A stretch of 64,000 bases of DNA from Tepidamorphaceae bacterium (GTDB taxonomy: Bacteria > Pseudomonadota > Alphaproteobacteria > Rhizobiales > JAKSCL01): positions 667,537-731,536 of the forward strand of contig JANQPO010000017.1 of assembly GCA_028289445.1 (NCBI GenBank), in the 5' to 3' direction. The notes under the pieces were generated by a model. It saw only the letters and a list, made by a program, of their open reading frames with translations, made no database searches and had not been told where the DNA came from. Both the position numbers and the translations under genes were made by a program. Below are positions 26,614-35,692 of this stretch, one piece after another; within the stretch, counting starts at the first letter, position 1; the number at the start of each line of letters is the position of its first letter.

Positions 26614-27378
26614 ATGTCGACAGACGTTTCCCCATCCGCAGAGGCTACCGCCGCAATTCTCGTCATCGGCGACGAGGTTCTGTCTGGCCGCACCAAGGAC
26701 AAGAACATCGGCTATCTGGCGGATGTGCTGACCGCGCATGGCGTCGATTTGAAGGAAGTCCGCATCGTTTCCGATGACACCGATGCAATCGCGGACGCGG
26801 TCAATGCGCTGCGCCAGCGTTTCACTTATGTGTTCACGACCGGAGGCATTGGCCCCACACATGACGACATCACGGCGGACTCCGTCGCGGCTGCGTTCGG
26901 CGTGCCGATCGATGTTGATCCGCGCGCCGTCGCGATGATGAAGGAACGCTACGAAGACGGCGAGCTGAACGAAGCGCGCCTACGCATGGCGCGCATTCCC
27001 GATGGCGCCGACTTGATTGTCAATCCGGTGTCCAAGGCTCCCGGCTTCCGGCTTGAAAACGTATTCGTCATGGCCGGCGTCCCATCGATCATGCAAGCGA
27101 TGTTCGAAAGCGTCTTGCCGTTGCTTGAAGGCCGGACACCGCTCCGGTCCGTCGAGATCGAGACCGACATCAAGGAGGGTGACCTGGCAGGCCCTTTGGG
27201 CCGCCTGCAAGAGGCGTTTCCCGACATCAGCATCGGCAGCTATCCAGGCTATGACGTGACCCGCTTTTGGACCAACGTCGTTTTGCGCGCGCGCGATCCC
27301 GATCGATTGGCCGAAGCCGAGGCGGCGCTTCGAACCCTTTTGGCCGAACTGACAACACAACAAAAAGAGGATGAATGA
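26614..27378 (+). CDS. CinA-type molybdopterin-binding/nucleotide domain protein
   Basis: 254 residues: one MoaB/Mog-like domain plus a short C-terminal extension. [19 protein letters not shown] and [21 protein letters not shown] are the two signature segments of the competence/damage-inducible CinA N-terminal domain. The C-terminal nicotinamide mononucleotide deamidase domain of full CinA is absent, as in the common short alphaproteobacterial form. Members of this group hydrolyse ADP-ribose or FAD-type pyrophosphates, but the activity here is not shown by sequence. It is divergent from sfsA and ends one base before the gpt start. Confidence 0.88.
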   Translation: MSTDVSPSAEATAAILVIGDEVLSGRTKDKNIGYLADVLTAHGVDLKEVRIVSDDTDAIADAVNALRQRFTYVFTTGGIGPTHDDITADSVAAAFGVPIDVDPRAVAMMKERYEDGELNEARLRMARIPDGADLIVNPVSKAPGFRLENVFVMAGVPSIMQAMFESVLPLLEGRTPLRSVEIETDIKEGDLAGPLGRLQEAFPDISIGSYPGYDVTRFWTNVVLRARDPDRLAEAEAALRTLLAELTTQQKEDE

Positions 27379-27379
27379 G

Positions 27380-27883
27380 ATGGTGTCGCCAAGCGAAAAG
27401 GCCTTTCCGGTGTCCTGGGATCAGTTCCACCGCGATGCGCGGGCGCTCGCCTGGCGGCTATCGGGCGCTGGACCGTTCGAGGCGATTGTCTGCATTACGC
27501 GCGGCGGGTTGGTTCCAGCGGCGATCGTTGCGCGCGAGTTGGAGGTGCGGCTAATCGAAACGGTCTGCATCGCCTCCTATCACGAATACAAGGACCAGGG
27601 CGACTTGGAGGTCTTGAAGGGCATTTCGGAGAATGTCAGCCATCTCGGCAATGAGGGCGGCAAAGGCGTGCTCATCGTCGACGATCTGGTCGACACAGGG
27701 CAGACGGGCGCGCTCGTGCGCGAGATGCTGCCGGAGGCTCATTTCGCCACGGTCTACGCCAAGCCGAAGGGGCGGCCGATCGTCGACACCTTCGTGACGG
27801 AAGTGTCTCAGGACACCTGGATCTACTTTCCCTGGGATCTCGGCCTGCAATTCACGCCGCCGATCAGTCATGATGATGCATGA
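27380..27883 (+). CDS. gpt: Xanthine(-guanine) phosphoribosyltransferase
   Basis: 167 residues from the ATG at 27380; an in-frame ATG at 27371 touches the GAGG ribosome-binding site and overlaps the cinA-type gene. The type I phosphoribosyltransferase fold is clear: [21 protein letters not shown] near the N-terminus and the PRPP-binding loop [14 protein letters not shown] near the middle. WIYFPWDL at the C-terminus is typical of Gpt. The enzyme returns xanthine and guanine to XMP and GMP. It is close to the purine degradation cluster, although transcribed apart from it. Confidence 0.94.
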   Translation: MVSPSEKAFPVSWDQFHRDARALAWRLSGAGPFEAIVCITRGGLVPAAIVARELEVRLIETVCIASYHEYKDQGDLEVLKGISENVSHLGNEGGKGVLIVDDLVDTGQTGALVREMLPEAHFATVYAKPKGRPIVDTFVTEVSQDTWIYFPWDLGLQFTPPISHDDA

Positions 27884-27943
27884 CCGGCATCGACCGACCG
27901 GTACGATTTGACTAGTTTGACCATATAGAAGTTGTCACCAGAC

Positions 27944-28030
27944 GCGGGCGTGGCGGAATTGGTAGACGCAAGGGACTTAAAATCCCTCGGACAGACGTCC
28001 GTGCCGGTTCGAGTCCGGCCGCCCGCACCA
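27944..28030 (+). tRNA. tRNA-Leu (anticodon TAA)
   Basis: 87 bases including an encoded CCA. The acceptor stem GCGGGCG (27944-27950) pairs with CGCCCGC (28020-28026), followed by discriminator A and CCA. The anticodon stem AGGGA/TCCCT encloses the loop CTTAAAA, so the anticodon is TAA at 27978-27980 and reads UUA/UUG. A long variable arm (class II) and the T-arm GGTTCGAGTCC are present. It reads in the same direction as gpt and the sirtuin. Confidence 0.97.
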
Positions 28031-28145
28031 TTTTCTCGCTCACGGCAGCCTCGCTCCACTAGTCGACCGACGCTAGTTGACCTTGCGAGTCCCTCGGATT
28101 CGAGGTTACTCCGTTTGGGCGACCAAGCACTTGAGCATCGTTTTG

Positions 28146-28850
28146 ATGAGCGCCTTCGACCATATCGTTATCCTCACCGGCGCCGGGCTTTCGGCGGAGT
28201 CCGGCCTCTCGACATTCCGCGATCCGGACGGAATTTGGGCCAAGCACCGGATCGAGGATGTCGCGACACCGGAGGCATTCGCCCGCGATCCCGAAACCGT
28301 GCTCGATTTCTACAACCAGCGTCGGCGCGGGGCGCGCGACGTGAAACCCAACGCCGCCCACATGGCGCTGGCACGGCTTGAAACCGAGTTTCCCGGTCGC
28401 GTGACGACGGTGACCCAGAACATCGATCCGTTGCATGAATGGGCCGGCACAAGGAACCTCGTTCACATGCACGGCGAAATCCTGAGAACCTTCTGCATGC
28501 ATTGCGGCGACCGGATGCCGTGGGAAGACGACCTGACGGTCGATCTGGTCTGCGGCCGCTGCGGTAATACCGGAGGCATGCGCCCCGACGTCGTTTGGTT
28601 CGGCGAGATGCCCTATCGGATGGACGAGATTTATGAGGATCTCGCCCGATGCGACCTGTTTCTCTCCATCGGAACCAGCGGCAATGTCTATCCGGCCGCC
28701 GGGTTCGTTGTCGAAGCGCGCCGCGCCGGGGCTCACACAGTGGAACTCAATCTGGAGCCGTCGGAAGGCGTGTCGATGTTTGCCGAGGTCATCCACGGCA
28801 AGGCTACGGAGATGGTTCCGGCCTATGTCGAGCGGCTGCTGAATGGCTGA
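28146..28850 (+). CDS. cobB: NAD-dependent protein deacylase, class III sirtuin (CobB type)
   Basis: 234 residues from the ATG at 28146; an upstream TTG would only add an unconserved leader. GAGLSAESG (12-20) and TQNID (90-94) bind NAD, and His109 in HMHGE is the catalytic base. Cys117, Cys120, Cys136 and Cys139 form the structural zinc site. Tyr56 and Arg59 in FYNQRRR match the YxxR pair of sirtuins that remove succinyl and related acidic acyl groups. TQNIDPLHEWAG has a proline where TQNIDxLHExAG often has Asp or Asn. It probably regulates acylated metabolic enzymes in the cytoplasm. It follows the tRNA-Leu gene. Confidence 0.94.
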   Translation: MSAFDHIVILTGAGLSAESGLSTFRDPDGIWAKHRIEDVATPEAFARDPETVLDFYNQRRRGARDVKPNAAHMALARLETEFPGRVTTVTQNIDPLHEWAGTRNLVHMHGEILRTFCMHCGDRMPWEDDLTVDLVCGRCGNTGGMRPDVVWFGEMPYRMDEIYEDLARCDLFLSIGTSGNVYPAAGFVVEARRAGAHTVELNLEPSEGVSMFAEVIHGKATEMVPAYVERLLNG

Positions 28851-28911
28851 CAAATCGGCAATAAACGTCTAAAAAACAAAAGGATAGAGACGAAACCTGT
28901 GGATTTGATTC

Positions 28912-29406
28912 ATGGCTGAGAGGATTATCGCCAGACCGCTGACGGCCGCGGCGTTCGCGCCCTACGGCGACGTGATCGAAAAGGATGGCGCGCACCATTT
29001 CCCGATCAACAACGGGAAATGCATGCGCTACCACGACTTGGCGAAGGTCGAGACAAGTGGGCCGGGGGCGCACCCGATTGTCAGTATCGCGTCAAGCGAA
29101 CCGTATGAACTGCCGCTTTCGCTTACCATGGTCGAGCGTCACCCCTTCGGCAGTCAGGCGTTCATCCCGCTCACCGACCGGCCATATCTGGTGGTCGTGT
29201 GTCCGGACGAGAACGGCACGCCAAGGCGTCCGGAGGCGTTTCTTGCGGCGAACGGGCAGGGGGTGAATTATCGGCAGAATACATGGCACGGCGTTTTGAC
29301 GCCGCTGGAGGCTCAGTCCGATTTCATCATCGTCGACAGAGCCGGCGAGGGCGAGAACTTGGAAGAGTTCTTTTTCGACGCGCCGTATTCGGTTGTCGTT
29401 GAATAG
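28912..29406 (+). CDS. allA: Ureidoglycolate lyase
   Basis: 164 residues, full length. It starts IIARPLTAAAFAPYGDVIE and contains SLTMVERHPFGSQAFIPL, PYLVVVCPDENGTP and NYRQNTWHGVL, all typical of AllA. The cupin-like enzyme splits ureidoglycolate into glyoxylate and urea, the last step of purine ring degradation in bacteria using the allantoate-amidohydrolase or allantoicase route. It converges on the purine permease gene, with a hairpin terminator between. Confidence 0.95.
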   Translation: MAERIIARPLTAAAFAPYGDVIEKDGAHHFPINNGKCMRYHDLAKVETSGPGAHPIVSIASSEPYELPLSLTMVERHPFGSQAFIPLTDRPYLVVVCPDENGTPRRPEAFLAANGQGVNYRQNTWHGVLTPLEAQSDFIIVDRAGEGENLEEFFFDAPYSVVVE

Positions 29407-29437
29407 AAAGCCCCGGCGCGGTGCGCCGAGGCTTTTG
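29407..29437. terminator. Hairpin terminator after allA
   Basis: A 12-bp stem with one mismatch (aaagcc-c-cggcgc and gcgccg-a-ggcttt) around a 3-base loop ends in TTTT on the plus strand, starting one base after the allA stop. It lies between convergent genes and can act on both strands, though the T-run favours the allA transcript. Confidence 0.75.
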
Positions 29438-29456
29438 TTGCTGCAGTCTATATTAT

Positions 29457-30872
29457 CTAGACATGGTCGTCGTGCAGGTGACCGGCCATGCCGCCCGACA
29501 CCTCTTCCGTTTGTTCGTCGGAGAGTTCCTCCGGCAAGACGAGGTTCAACACGATCGCGATGAACGCTGCCGGCAGGAGGCCGGAAGTCAACAGGACTCT
29601 CGGGGTTTCCGGCATGTGCTGAAGCGCGTCCGGCACAAGCTGGAGCCCGAGGCCGATGGACAGCGAGACGGCGAAGATCACCATGTTGCGACGGTTCCAC
29701 GAAACGTCCGAGAGCATCGAGACACCAGCGGCCACGACCATGCCGAACATGACGACAACACCGCCGCCCAGAACCTCGATCGGGATCGTTGAGATTGCAG
29801 CGCCAACCTTGGGGATCAAGCCGCAAACGATCAGGAAGATCGCGCCGATCGTGACCACATGCCGGCTCATGAGGCCGGTCATGGCGATCAGGCCGACGTT
29901 CTGCGAAAACGAGGTGTTTGGCAGCGAGCCGAAAATGCCGGCAACCGCCGATCCAAGGCCGTCGGCCCAGGTTGCGCCGGTAATCTCCTCAGTTGTCGCT
30001 TCACGGCCGGCACCGCCCTTGGCGATACCCGACACATCGCCGACCGTCTCGATTGCTGAGATGACCGCCATGAGGCAGAAGCCGATGACCGCCGCCAGGC
30101 TGAACTCGAAACCGAAGTGGAACGGGTTCGGCAGGGCGAAGACCGCCGCGCGGCCGATATTGCCGAAGCTGACCATGCCCATCATCAGCGCGACGATGTA
30201 GCCGACGATGAGACCGATCAGCACGGCCGCGACCGACCACATGCCCTTGGTGAAGAACTTGAACCCAAGCGTTACGATGATGACGACGAGCGCGACGAAC
30301 CAGTTCTGCAGGCTGCCGAACTCCTCGGTACCGATCGCCGGGACGCCGCCGGCCGCATATTGAATGCCGACCTTGACCAGCGCCAGGCCGATCATGGTGA
30401 CGATCAGGCCGGTGACGAGCGGCGGCAGGGCGAACCGCACCTTGCCGATGAACGGCGCCAAAGCGGCGTGGAACAGACCGCCGATGAGGACACCGCCCAT
30501 CAGCGCGCCCATGGCGTCGACGCCCTTGCCGGCGACCAGTGGGATCATGATCGGGATGAAGGCGAAGCTCGTGCCCTGAACGATCGGTAGACGCGCGCCG
30601 ACGGGGCCGATGCCGATTGTCTGCAACAGCGTCGCGACGCCGGCGAACATGATGGCCATCTGGATCATGTAGATCAGGTTCGGGAAGTCCGGCGAATTGG
30701 AGCCGAAGCCGAAACCGGCCGCGCCGGCGACGATGATAGCCGGTGTTACGTTCGACACGAACATCGCTAAAACGTGCTGGATGCCGAGCGGGATCGCAGT
30801 CGCGATCGGTGGCATATAGTTGGGGTCTTTGAGTTGTTCCGGCGTCCCCAACGCCGCGTTGTCACTTGCCAT
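29457..30872 (-). CDS. NCS2 family purine permease (uric acid/xanthine type)
   Basis: 471 residues from the ATG at 30872. A GGAGGAG site lies just before it and is itself part of the four codons that an ATG at 30884 would add, so 30872 is preferred. About 14 membrane helices carry the nucleobase:cation symporter-2 signatures: PIVQGTSFAFIPIMI, AVISAIETVGDVSGIAKGG with the key glutamate, and SLPNTSFSQNVGLIAMTG. The substrate is inferred from the neighbours (allA, allE, puuE-uraD, puuD) to be urate or xanthine. A histidine-rich GHLHDDHV tail ends the protein. Confidence 0.92.
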   Translation of the reverse strand: MASDNAALGTPEQLKDPNYMPPIATAIPLGIQHVLAMFVSNVTPAIIVAGAAGFGFGSNSPDFPNLIYMIQMAIMFAGVATLLQTIGIGPVGARLPIVQGTSFAFIPIMIPLVAGKGVDAMGALMGGVLIGGLFHAALAPFIGKVRFALPPLVTGLIVTMIGLALVKVGIQYAAGGVPAIGTEEFGSLQNWFVALVVIIVTLGFKFFTKGMWSVAAVLIGLIVGYIVALMMGMVSFGNIGRAAVFALPNPFHFGFEFSLAAVIGFCLMAVISAIETVGDVSGIAKGGAGREATTEEITGATWADGLGSAVAGIFGSLPNTSFSQNVGLIAMTGLMSRHVVTIGAIFLIVCGLIPKVGAAISTIPIEVLGGGVVVMFGMVVAAGVSMLSDVSWNRRNMVIFAVSLSIGLGLQLVPDALQHMPETPRVLLTSGLLPAAFIAIVLNLVLPEELSDEQTEEVSGGMAGHLHDDHV

Positions 30873-30968
30873 CTTCTCCTCCATCGACAGCGATGCGCCA
30901 AGATTTGCGTTTTTCGTCTTGCCCCCGATCTTGGCAGCGGGTCGGATTTGCGTTCGGCGTCCTGGCGT

Positions 30969-31811
30969 CTATGTGCTCAACGACGCGAGCCGGTTGACGT
31001 CCTTGTAGAGCAGGTATCGGAACGGACCGGGGCCACCGGCGTAGCAGGCCTGCGGACAGAAGGCGCGCAGCCACATGAAGTCTCCGGCTTCGACCTCCAC
31101 CCAGTCGCGGTTGAGCCGGTAAACGGCCTTGCCTTCCAGCACATAGAGGCCGTGCTCCATCACGTGAGTCTCCAGAAACGGGATCACGGCACCGGGCTCA
31201 AAAGTGACGATGGTGACGTGCATATCGTGGCGCATATCGGCCGGATCGACGAAGCGGGTCGTCGCCCATTTGCCGTTTGTGTCCGGCATCGGTGTCGGCG
31301 CCACGTCTTGCTCGTTGGTGACGAAGGCTGGCGGCATGTCGATGCCATCGACTGTCTCATAGGCTTTGCGTATCCAGTGAAAGCGCACTGGCTGGTCGCC
31401 ATCGTTGCGCACCGTCCAATCGCTGCCCTGCGGTATGAAGGCATAACCGCCGGGCGTCATGACGTGGCGCTCGCTCGATAGCGTCAGGGTCATTTCGCCC
31501 TCGACGACGAACACCACGCCTTCGGCGCCTGCATCGGTTTCCGGCGTGTCGCTGCCGCCGCCTGGCGCTACTTCCAAGATCGCTTGCCAGAAGGTCTCGG
31601 CGAAGCCCGACAACGGCCGCGCCAGGATCCAGGCGCGTGTGTTGTCCCAAAACGGCAGATAGCTCGTCACGATGTCACGCATGACATCCTTGGGGATCAC
31701 CGCATAGGCGTCGGTGAAGACCGCGCGCCCGGTGAGTAAATCGGTCTGCGGTGGGTGACCGCCGTGCGGGGCGTAGTATGTCCGATCCGGCATCGTTGTA
31801 TCCAAACTCAT
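30969..31811 (-). CDS. allE: (S)-ureidoglycine aminohydrolase
   Basis: 280 residues, two cupin domains. The first holds PGGGSDTPETDAGAEGVVFVVEGEMTL, the second the metal-binding cupin motif ETHVMEHGLYVLEGKAVYRL. AllE hydrolyses ureidoglycine to ureidoglycolate and ammonia, supplying AllA. LRAFCPQACYAGGPGPFRYLLYKDVNR is the conserved C-terminus. The ATG overlaps the puuE-uraD stop by four bases, so it is co-translated with the upstream fusion gene. Confidence 0.94.
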   Translation of the reverse strand: MSLDTTMPDRTYYAPHGGHPPQTDLLTGRAVFTDAYAVIPKDVMRDIVTSYLPFWDNTRAWILARPLSGFAETFWQAILEVAPGGGSDTPETDAGAEGVVFVVEGEMTLTLSSERHVMTPGGYAFIPQGSDWTVRNDGDQPVRFHWIRKAYETVDGIDMPPAFVTNEQDVAPTPMPDTNGKWATTRFVDPADMRHDMHVTIVTFEPGAVIPFLETHVMEHGLYVLEGKAVYRLNRDWVEVEAGDFMWLRAFCPQACYAGGPGPFRYLLYKDVNRLASLST

Positions 31812-33235
31812 GGCAGCAGATCTTTCAGGCGTAGGAGGGCGATCCGCTCGACCTGTCGGCAGGCGGTCGCGAACTCGGTGTCGCGGTCATTGGCGACGCG
31901 CGCTTCGAAAGTCTTCAAAATCTGATCTTTGTTCAGACCTTTGACCGCGATGATGAAGGGAAAGCCGAACTTTTCCTTATAGGCGTCGTTCAGTTCGGTG
32001 AAGCGGGTGCGTTCGGCGTCTGTCAGCGCGTCGAGGCCGGCGCCGGCCTGTTCGGCTGTCGACTCCGCCGTGAGGCGTTTGGCGGCCGCCAGCTTGCCGG
32101 CAAGGTCCGGGTGGGCCGTCAAGACGCCGAGGCGTTCGGTTTCGCTCGATGTGCGGAATTGGATGGTCAGCGCATTGTGAAGGCCGATGGCCGTATCGTG
32201 GGCCGCCCCGAGTTCACCGGCGAAGGCGCGTTCGGCGATCCAGGCCGAGTGCTCGAAAATGCTGCCAAAGCGATCGACGAACGTCTCTTTGTCCATCGCC
32301 GACGGGCGGTCGATCCCGGCTGCCGGTGGGTGGCGCTTCGCCCAGTGTTCGGCGATTTCGATGCGCCGGGCGAACCAGACGGCATCGTGGCTCTTGGCGT
32401 AATCGATGAAGCGCTTCAAAGCAGAGGTGCGGCCTGGACGGCCGACAAGGCGGCAGTGGAGACCGACACTCATCATCTTCGGCTGGCCCGCCTGGCCTTC
32501 CGCGTAGAGCGTGTCGAACGTGTCCTTCAGATAGGCATAGAACTGGTCGCCGGAGTTGAAGCCCTGCGCAGTTGCGAAGCGCATATCGTTGGCGTCGAGC
32601 GTGTAGGGAACGATCAGCTGATCTCGGCCCGCGTGGTGGTGCCAGTAGGGCAGATCGTCGGCGTAGGAATCGGCGACATAGGCGAAGCCGCCATCCTCCG
32701 TAGCCAGATCGACCGTGTTGATGGAGCAACGGCCAGTGTACCAGCCGCTCGGGCGTCTGCCCGTGACCGCTTCGTGCAGCCGAATGGCCGCTTCCATATC
32801 GGCCCGCTCGTCTTGGCGCGCGTGATCTTTGTATTCGATCCACTTCAGACCGTGAGAGGCGATCTCCCAATCGGCCTCCAGCATGGCCGCGACTTGAACC
32901 GGCGAGCGTTGCAGGGCCGTCGCGACGCCGTAGACGGTCGCCGGGACTTCGGCTTCACACAACAGACGATGGAGACGCCAAAAGCCCGCCCTGGCGCCGT
33001 AGTCGTAAATCGATTCCATGTTCCAGTGGCGCTGGCCTGGCCAGGCCGCCGCGCCAACGATCTCGGACAGGAACGCTTCCGATGCCGCGTCGCCATGCAA
33101 CAGACAGTTTTCGCCTGCTTCCTCGTAGTTGACGACGAATTGGACGGCGATCGCCGCGCCACCCGGCCAATCGGCGGCCGGCGGCGTCGGGCCATAGCCG
33201 AAGGTATCGCGCGGATATCGAACAGGTGGCGTCAT
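31808..33235 (-). CDS. puuE-uraD: Bifunctional allantoinase (PuuE type) / OHCU decarboxylase fusion
   Basis: 475 residues. Residues 1 to about 305 are a NodB-like (polysaccharide deacetylase fold) allantoinase: FVVNYEEAGE, NMESIYDYGARAGFWRLHRLL and GWYTGRCSINT. Residues 312-475 are 2-oxo-4-hydroxy-4-carboxy-5-ureidoimidazoline decarboxylase: FVDRFGSIFEHSAWIAERA, AHPDLAGKLA with the catalytic histidine (375), and LNDAYKEKFGFPFIIAVKG. One polypeptide thus makes allantoin from OHCU and opens it to allantoate. The fusion is known in alphaproteobacteria. The 5-hydroxyisourate hydrolase needed just before is not in the window. Confidence 0.94.
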   Translation of the reverse strand: MTPPVRYPRDTFGYGPTPPAADWPGGAAIAVQFVVNYEEAGENCLLHGDAASEAFLSEIVGAAAWPGQRHWNMESIYDYGARAGFWRLHRLLCEAEVPATVYGVATALQRSPVQVAAMLEADWEIASHGLKWIEYKDHARQDERADMEAAIRLHEAVTGRRPSGWYTGRCSINTVDLATEDGGFAYVADSYADDLPYWHHHAGRDQLIVPYTLDANDMRFATAQGFNSGDQFYAYLKDTFDTLYAEGQAGQPKMMSVGLHCRLVGRPGRTSALKRFIDYAKSHDAVWFARRIEIAEHWAKRHPPAAGIDRPSAMDKETFVDRFGSIFEHSAWIAERAFAGELGAAHDTAIGLHNALTIQFRTSSETERLGVLTAHPDLAGKLAAAKRLTAESTAEQAGAGLDALTDAERTRFTELNDAYKEKFGFPFIIAVKGLNKDQILKTFEARVANDRDTEFATACRQVERIALLRLKDLLP

Positions 33236-33328
33236 AGGGTCCCCGCAGAACTTGTCTTAGACTAACGCAAGAAAATTCCAGTATTTTCAAAAAATAGCTG
33301 AAAGAATGTTAGGAAGCGGGACGGAGCG

Positions 33329-34231
33329 TCAGCCGATCAGCTTTTTGCACTCACCGACCATGTAGTCGATGAACAGCCGCACTTTCGGGTCCTGCAGACG
33401 TTTGTGGGGATAGATGCAAGAGAACGGCAGCTTCGTCGGCGGCGTCTTTGTGGCGACAGGAACGAGTTCACCCGTTTCAAGATGACCGGCGACCTCGAAG
33501 ACGGGCTTGTTGACGATGCCGTTGCCTGCGAGCGCCCATCCGGTCAGGACATCGCCATCATCGGATTCGAGAGAAGACTTGAACTCGTAGCGCTTGCTGC
33601 CGCCGGTCACTTGCAAGACCCAGAAAAACTCCTCGGCGCCCGGAAAACGCAGCATGAGACATTTGTGCCCTTGCTCAATGAGTTCGTCGCCGTTTGCGGG
33701 TGTTCCGTGCGCCTCCAGATAGGCTGGTGACGCACACAGCACGCGCTCGAAGTCGTGGACGGGACGTACCCGCATCTCGGAGTCCGAGAGCGTGCCCAGC
33801 ACGAAGGCGGCGTCCAGCCCTTCATTGGTGATATCGACCTTGCGGTCGGAGAGCCGGAGCCGGACGTTGATCTCTGGATACTGTTCCAGGAACTTGGGTA
33901 CGAGGGGCGCGATCAGCTTCTTGCCAATGCCAAGGGGCGCGGAAATGAAGATCGTGCCGCGCGGTTGATCGGTGATTTCGGCGATGCTGCCCTCGACCTC
34001 GGCGATCGTGTCGAGGATCTTGATGGCGCCCTTGTAAAACAGCTCGCCATGTTCGGTCGGCTTCAGGCTGCGGGTCGTGCGATTGAACATCCGGACGCCC
34101 AGACGCTTCTCCAGTTCGGAGATCCGGCTTGAGGCGACGGCTGCGGACACCCGCAGGTCGCGGCCGGCTGCCGACATGCTGCCTAGTTCATAGACCCGAA
34201 CGAACGTCTTGAGATTGTTCACATAAGACAC
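33329..34231 (-). CDS. LysR family transcriptional regulator
   Basis: 300 residues starting at GTG 34231. The N-terminal winged helix-turn-helix is LKTFVRVYELGSMSAAGRDLRVS followed by SSRISELEKRLGVRMFNRTTR. From residue about 90 the LysR substrate-binding domain starts (GTIFISAPLGIGKKLIAPL). It is divergent from the urate oxidase gene puuD and follows the puuE-uraD operon on the same strand, so it is the probable regulator of purine catabolism. Its effector, perhaps urate or a ureide, cannot be read. Confidence 0.93.
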   Translation of the reverse strand: MSYVNNLKTFVRVYELGSMSAAGRDLRVSAAVASSRISELEKRLGVRMFNRTTRSLKPTEHGELFYKGAIKILDTIAEVEGSIAEITDQPRGTIFISAPLGIGKKLIAPLVPKFLEQYPEINVRLRLSDRKVDITNEGLDAAFVLGTLSDSEMRVRPVHDFERVLCASPAYLEAHGTPANGDELIEQGHKCLMLRFPGAEEFFWVLQVTGGSKRYEFKSSLESDDGDVLTGWALAGNGIVNKPVFEVAGHLETGELVPVATKTPPTKLPFSCIYPHKRLQDPKVRLFIDYMVGECKKLIG

Positions 34232-34240
34232 GGGCGACCC

Positions 34241-34258
34241 ATCCCATTATCATGGGAT
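34241..34258. promoter_or_regulatory. Dyad in the LysR-puuD divergent promoter
   Basis: Perfect 7-bp arms ATCCCAT and ATGGGAT with a 4-base spacer lie 10 bases upstream of the LysR gene start and 78 bases upstream of the puuD start. LysR proteins bind imperfect dyads in such divergent promoters, often overlapping their own promoter. It does not match the classical T-N11-A spacing exactly, so the operator call is tentative. Confidence 0.4.
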
Positions 34259-34335
34259 TTTTGAAAGTGTTTGGATTTTATCGGTCTTTGCGCAGAACGC
34301 AATGCCTGCCAGTGTGGGGCAAACGGGAGAGGGCT

Positions 34336-35571
34336 ATGTACGAATTCGCTGTGATGTGGGACTGGGTGTCCTTCGCCGTGCGTTGGCTGCACGTGATCAC
34401 CGGCATCGCGTGGATCGGTTCGTCCTTCTATTTCGTCGCGCTCGATCTCGGGCTGCGCAAGGTTCCACATCTGCCGGTCGGCGCGCATGGCGAGGAGTGG
34501 CAGGTCCACGGCGGCGGCTTCTACCACATCCAAAAATACCTCGTGGCGCCGGAGACGCTGCCGGAGCACGTCACCTGGTTCAAATGGGAATCGTACGTTA
34601 CGTGGCTGTCCGGTTTCGCGATGCTCGCCATCGTCTACTATGTGGGTGCGGACCTTTATCTGGTCGATCCCAACGTCCTCGACATCTCGCCCCTGACCGG
34701 CATCCTGATTTCGCTCGCCTCGATCGGCATCGGCTGGGTCATCTACGACTTCGTCTGCAAATCTCCGCTTGGCGTCGACAACACAAAGCTGATGATCCTC
34801 CTCTACGTCGTTTTGGTGGTCATGGCTTGGGGCTATACGCAGGTCTTCTCGGGCCGCGCGGCGTTGCTCCATCTGGGCGCCTTCACCGCGACCATCATGT
34901 CGGCGAACGTGTTCTTCATCATTATCCCGAACCAGAGAAAGGTCGTCGACGCCCTGAAGGCCGGCCAGACGCCGGATCCGGCGCTGGGCGCGCAGGCCAA
35001 GCAGCGGTCGACCCACAACAACTACCTGACCTTGCCGGTCCTGTTCCTGATGCTGTCGAACCACTATCCGCTGGCGTTCGCGACGGAATACAACTGGGTG
35101 ATCGCCTCGCTGGTGTTCCTCATGGGCGTCACCATCCGGCACTACTTCAATTCCATGCATGCGCGGCAAGGCAAGCCGATGTGGACCTGGCTGGCGACCG
35201 CCGTGATCTTCGTCCTCATCATGTGGCTGTCGACGGTGCCGGAGGTCCTGAAGGGCACTGACGAAGAGGCCGCCACGCTATCGCCGCACGAGCAGCGCTT
35301 CGCGAGCGCTCAGCATTTCGAAGATGCGCGAAACACCGTGCTCGGACGCTGCTCCATGTGCCACGCTGAAGAACCGACCTGGGACGGCATCATCAAGGCG
35401 CCGAAAGGTGTGAAGCTGGAAACCGATGCCGAGATCGCGCGCTACGCGCGGGACATCTATCTGCAAGCGGGCCGCAGCCACGCCATGCCACCAGCCAATG
35501 TCAGCTTCATGGAGCCCGACGAGAGACGGCTTCTGGTCGATTGGTATGAGGCCGCGATCAACGGCTCTTAA
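34336..35571 (+). CDS. puuD: Membrane-bound urate oxidase (cytochrome-linked)
   Basis: 411 residues from the ATG at 34336 after GGGAGAGGG; an upstream ATG would add an unlikely leader. The N-terminal 300 residues hold about eight membrane helices, with RWLHVITGIAWIGSSFYFVALD as the urate oxidase (DUF989) signature. The C-terminal domain binds c-type heme at CSMCH (339-343), with Met384 or Met392 in AMPPANVSFM as likely axial ligand. PuuD oxidises urate to 5-hydroxyisourate and passes electrons to the respiratory chain instead of making hydrogen peroxide. It is divergent from the LysR regulator. Confidence 0.95.
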   Translation: MYEFAVMWDWVSFAVRWLHVITGIAWIGSSFYFVALDLGLRKVPHLPVGAHGEEWQVHGGGFYHIQKYLVAPETLPEHVTWFKWESYVTWLSGFAMLAIVYYVGADLYLVDPNVLDISPLTGILISLASIGIGWVIYDFVCKSPLGVDNTKLMILLYVVLVVMAWGYTQVFSGRAALLHLGAFTATIMSANVFFIIIPNQRKVVDALKAGQTPDPALGAQAKQRSTHNNYLTLPVLFLMLSNHYPLAFATEYNWVIASLVFLMGVTIRHYFNSMHARQGKPMWTWLATAVIFVLIMWLSTVPEVLKGTDEEAATLSPHEQRFASAQHFEDARNTVLGRCSMCHAEEPTWDGIIKAPKGVKLETDAEIARYARDIYLQAGRSHAMPPANVSFMEPDERRLLVDWYEAAINGS

Positions 35572-35692
35572 GATCGGGTTTATGGCGCGCCATTAACGCA
35601 TGTCCGTCGCGCATGGCTGATGGCGCGAATGAGCGCACCACATTCAGTCAGGGCAGGCCTATATCGGTGGGGTAACGAAAAGGAGCCCTGCC

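Noticed and set aside
32111..33265. 384-codon open frame on the plus strand opposite puuE-uraD
   Set aside because: It is antisense to a clearly conserved gene; the translation is arginine-rich and low in coherent motifs, as expected for the complement of GC-rich coding DNA.
35582..35593. Palindrome atggcgcgccat after puuD
   Set aside because: It is a perfect 12-bp palindrome but has no loop or T-run, so it is neither a good terminator nor clearly an operator.
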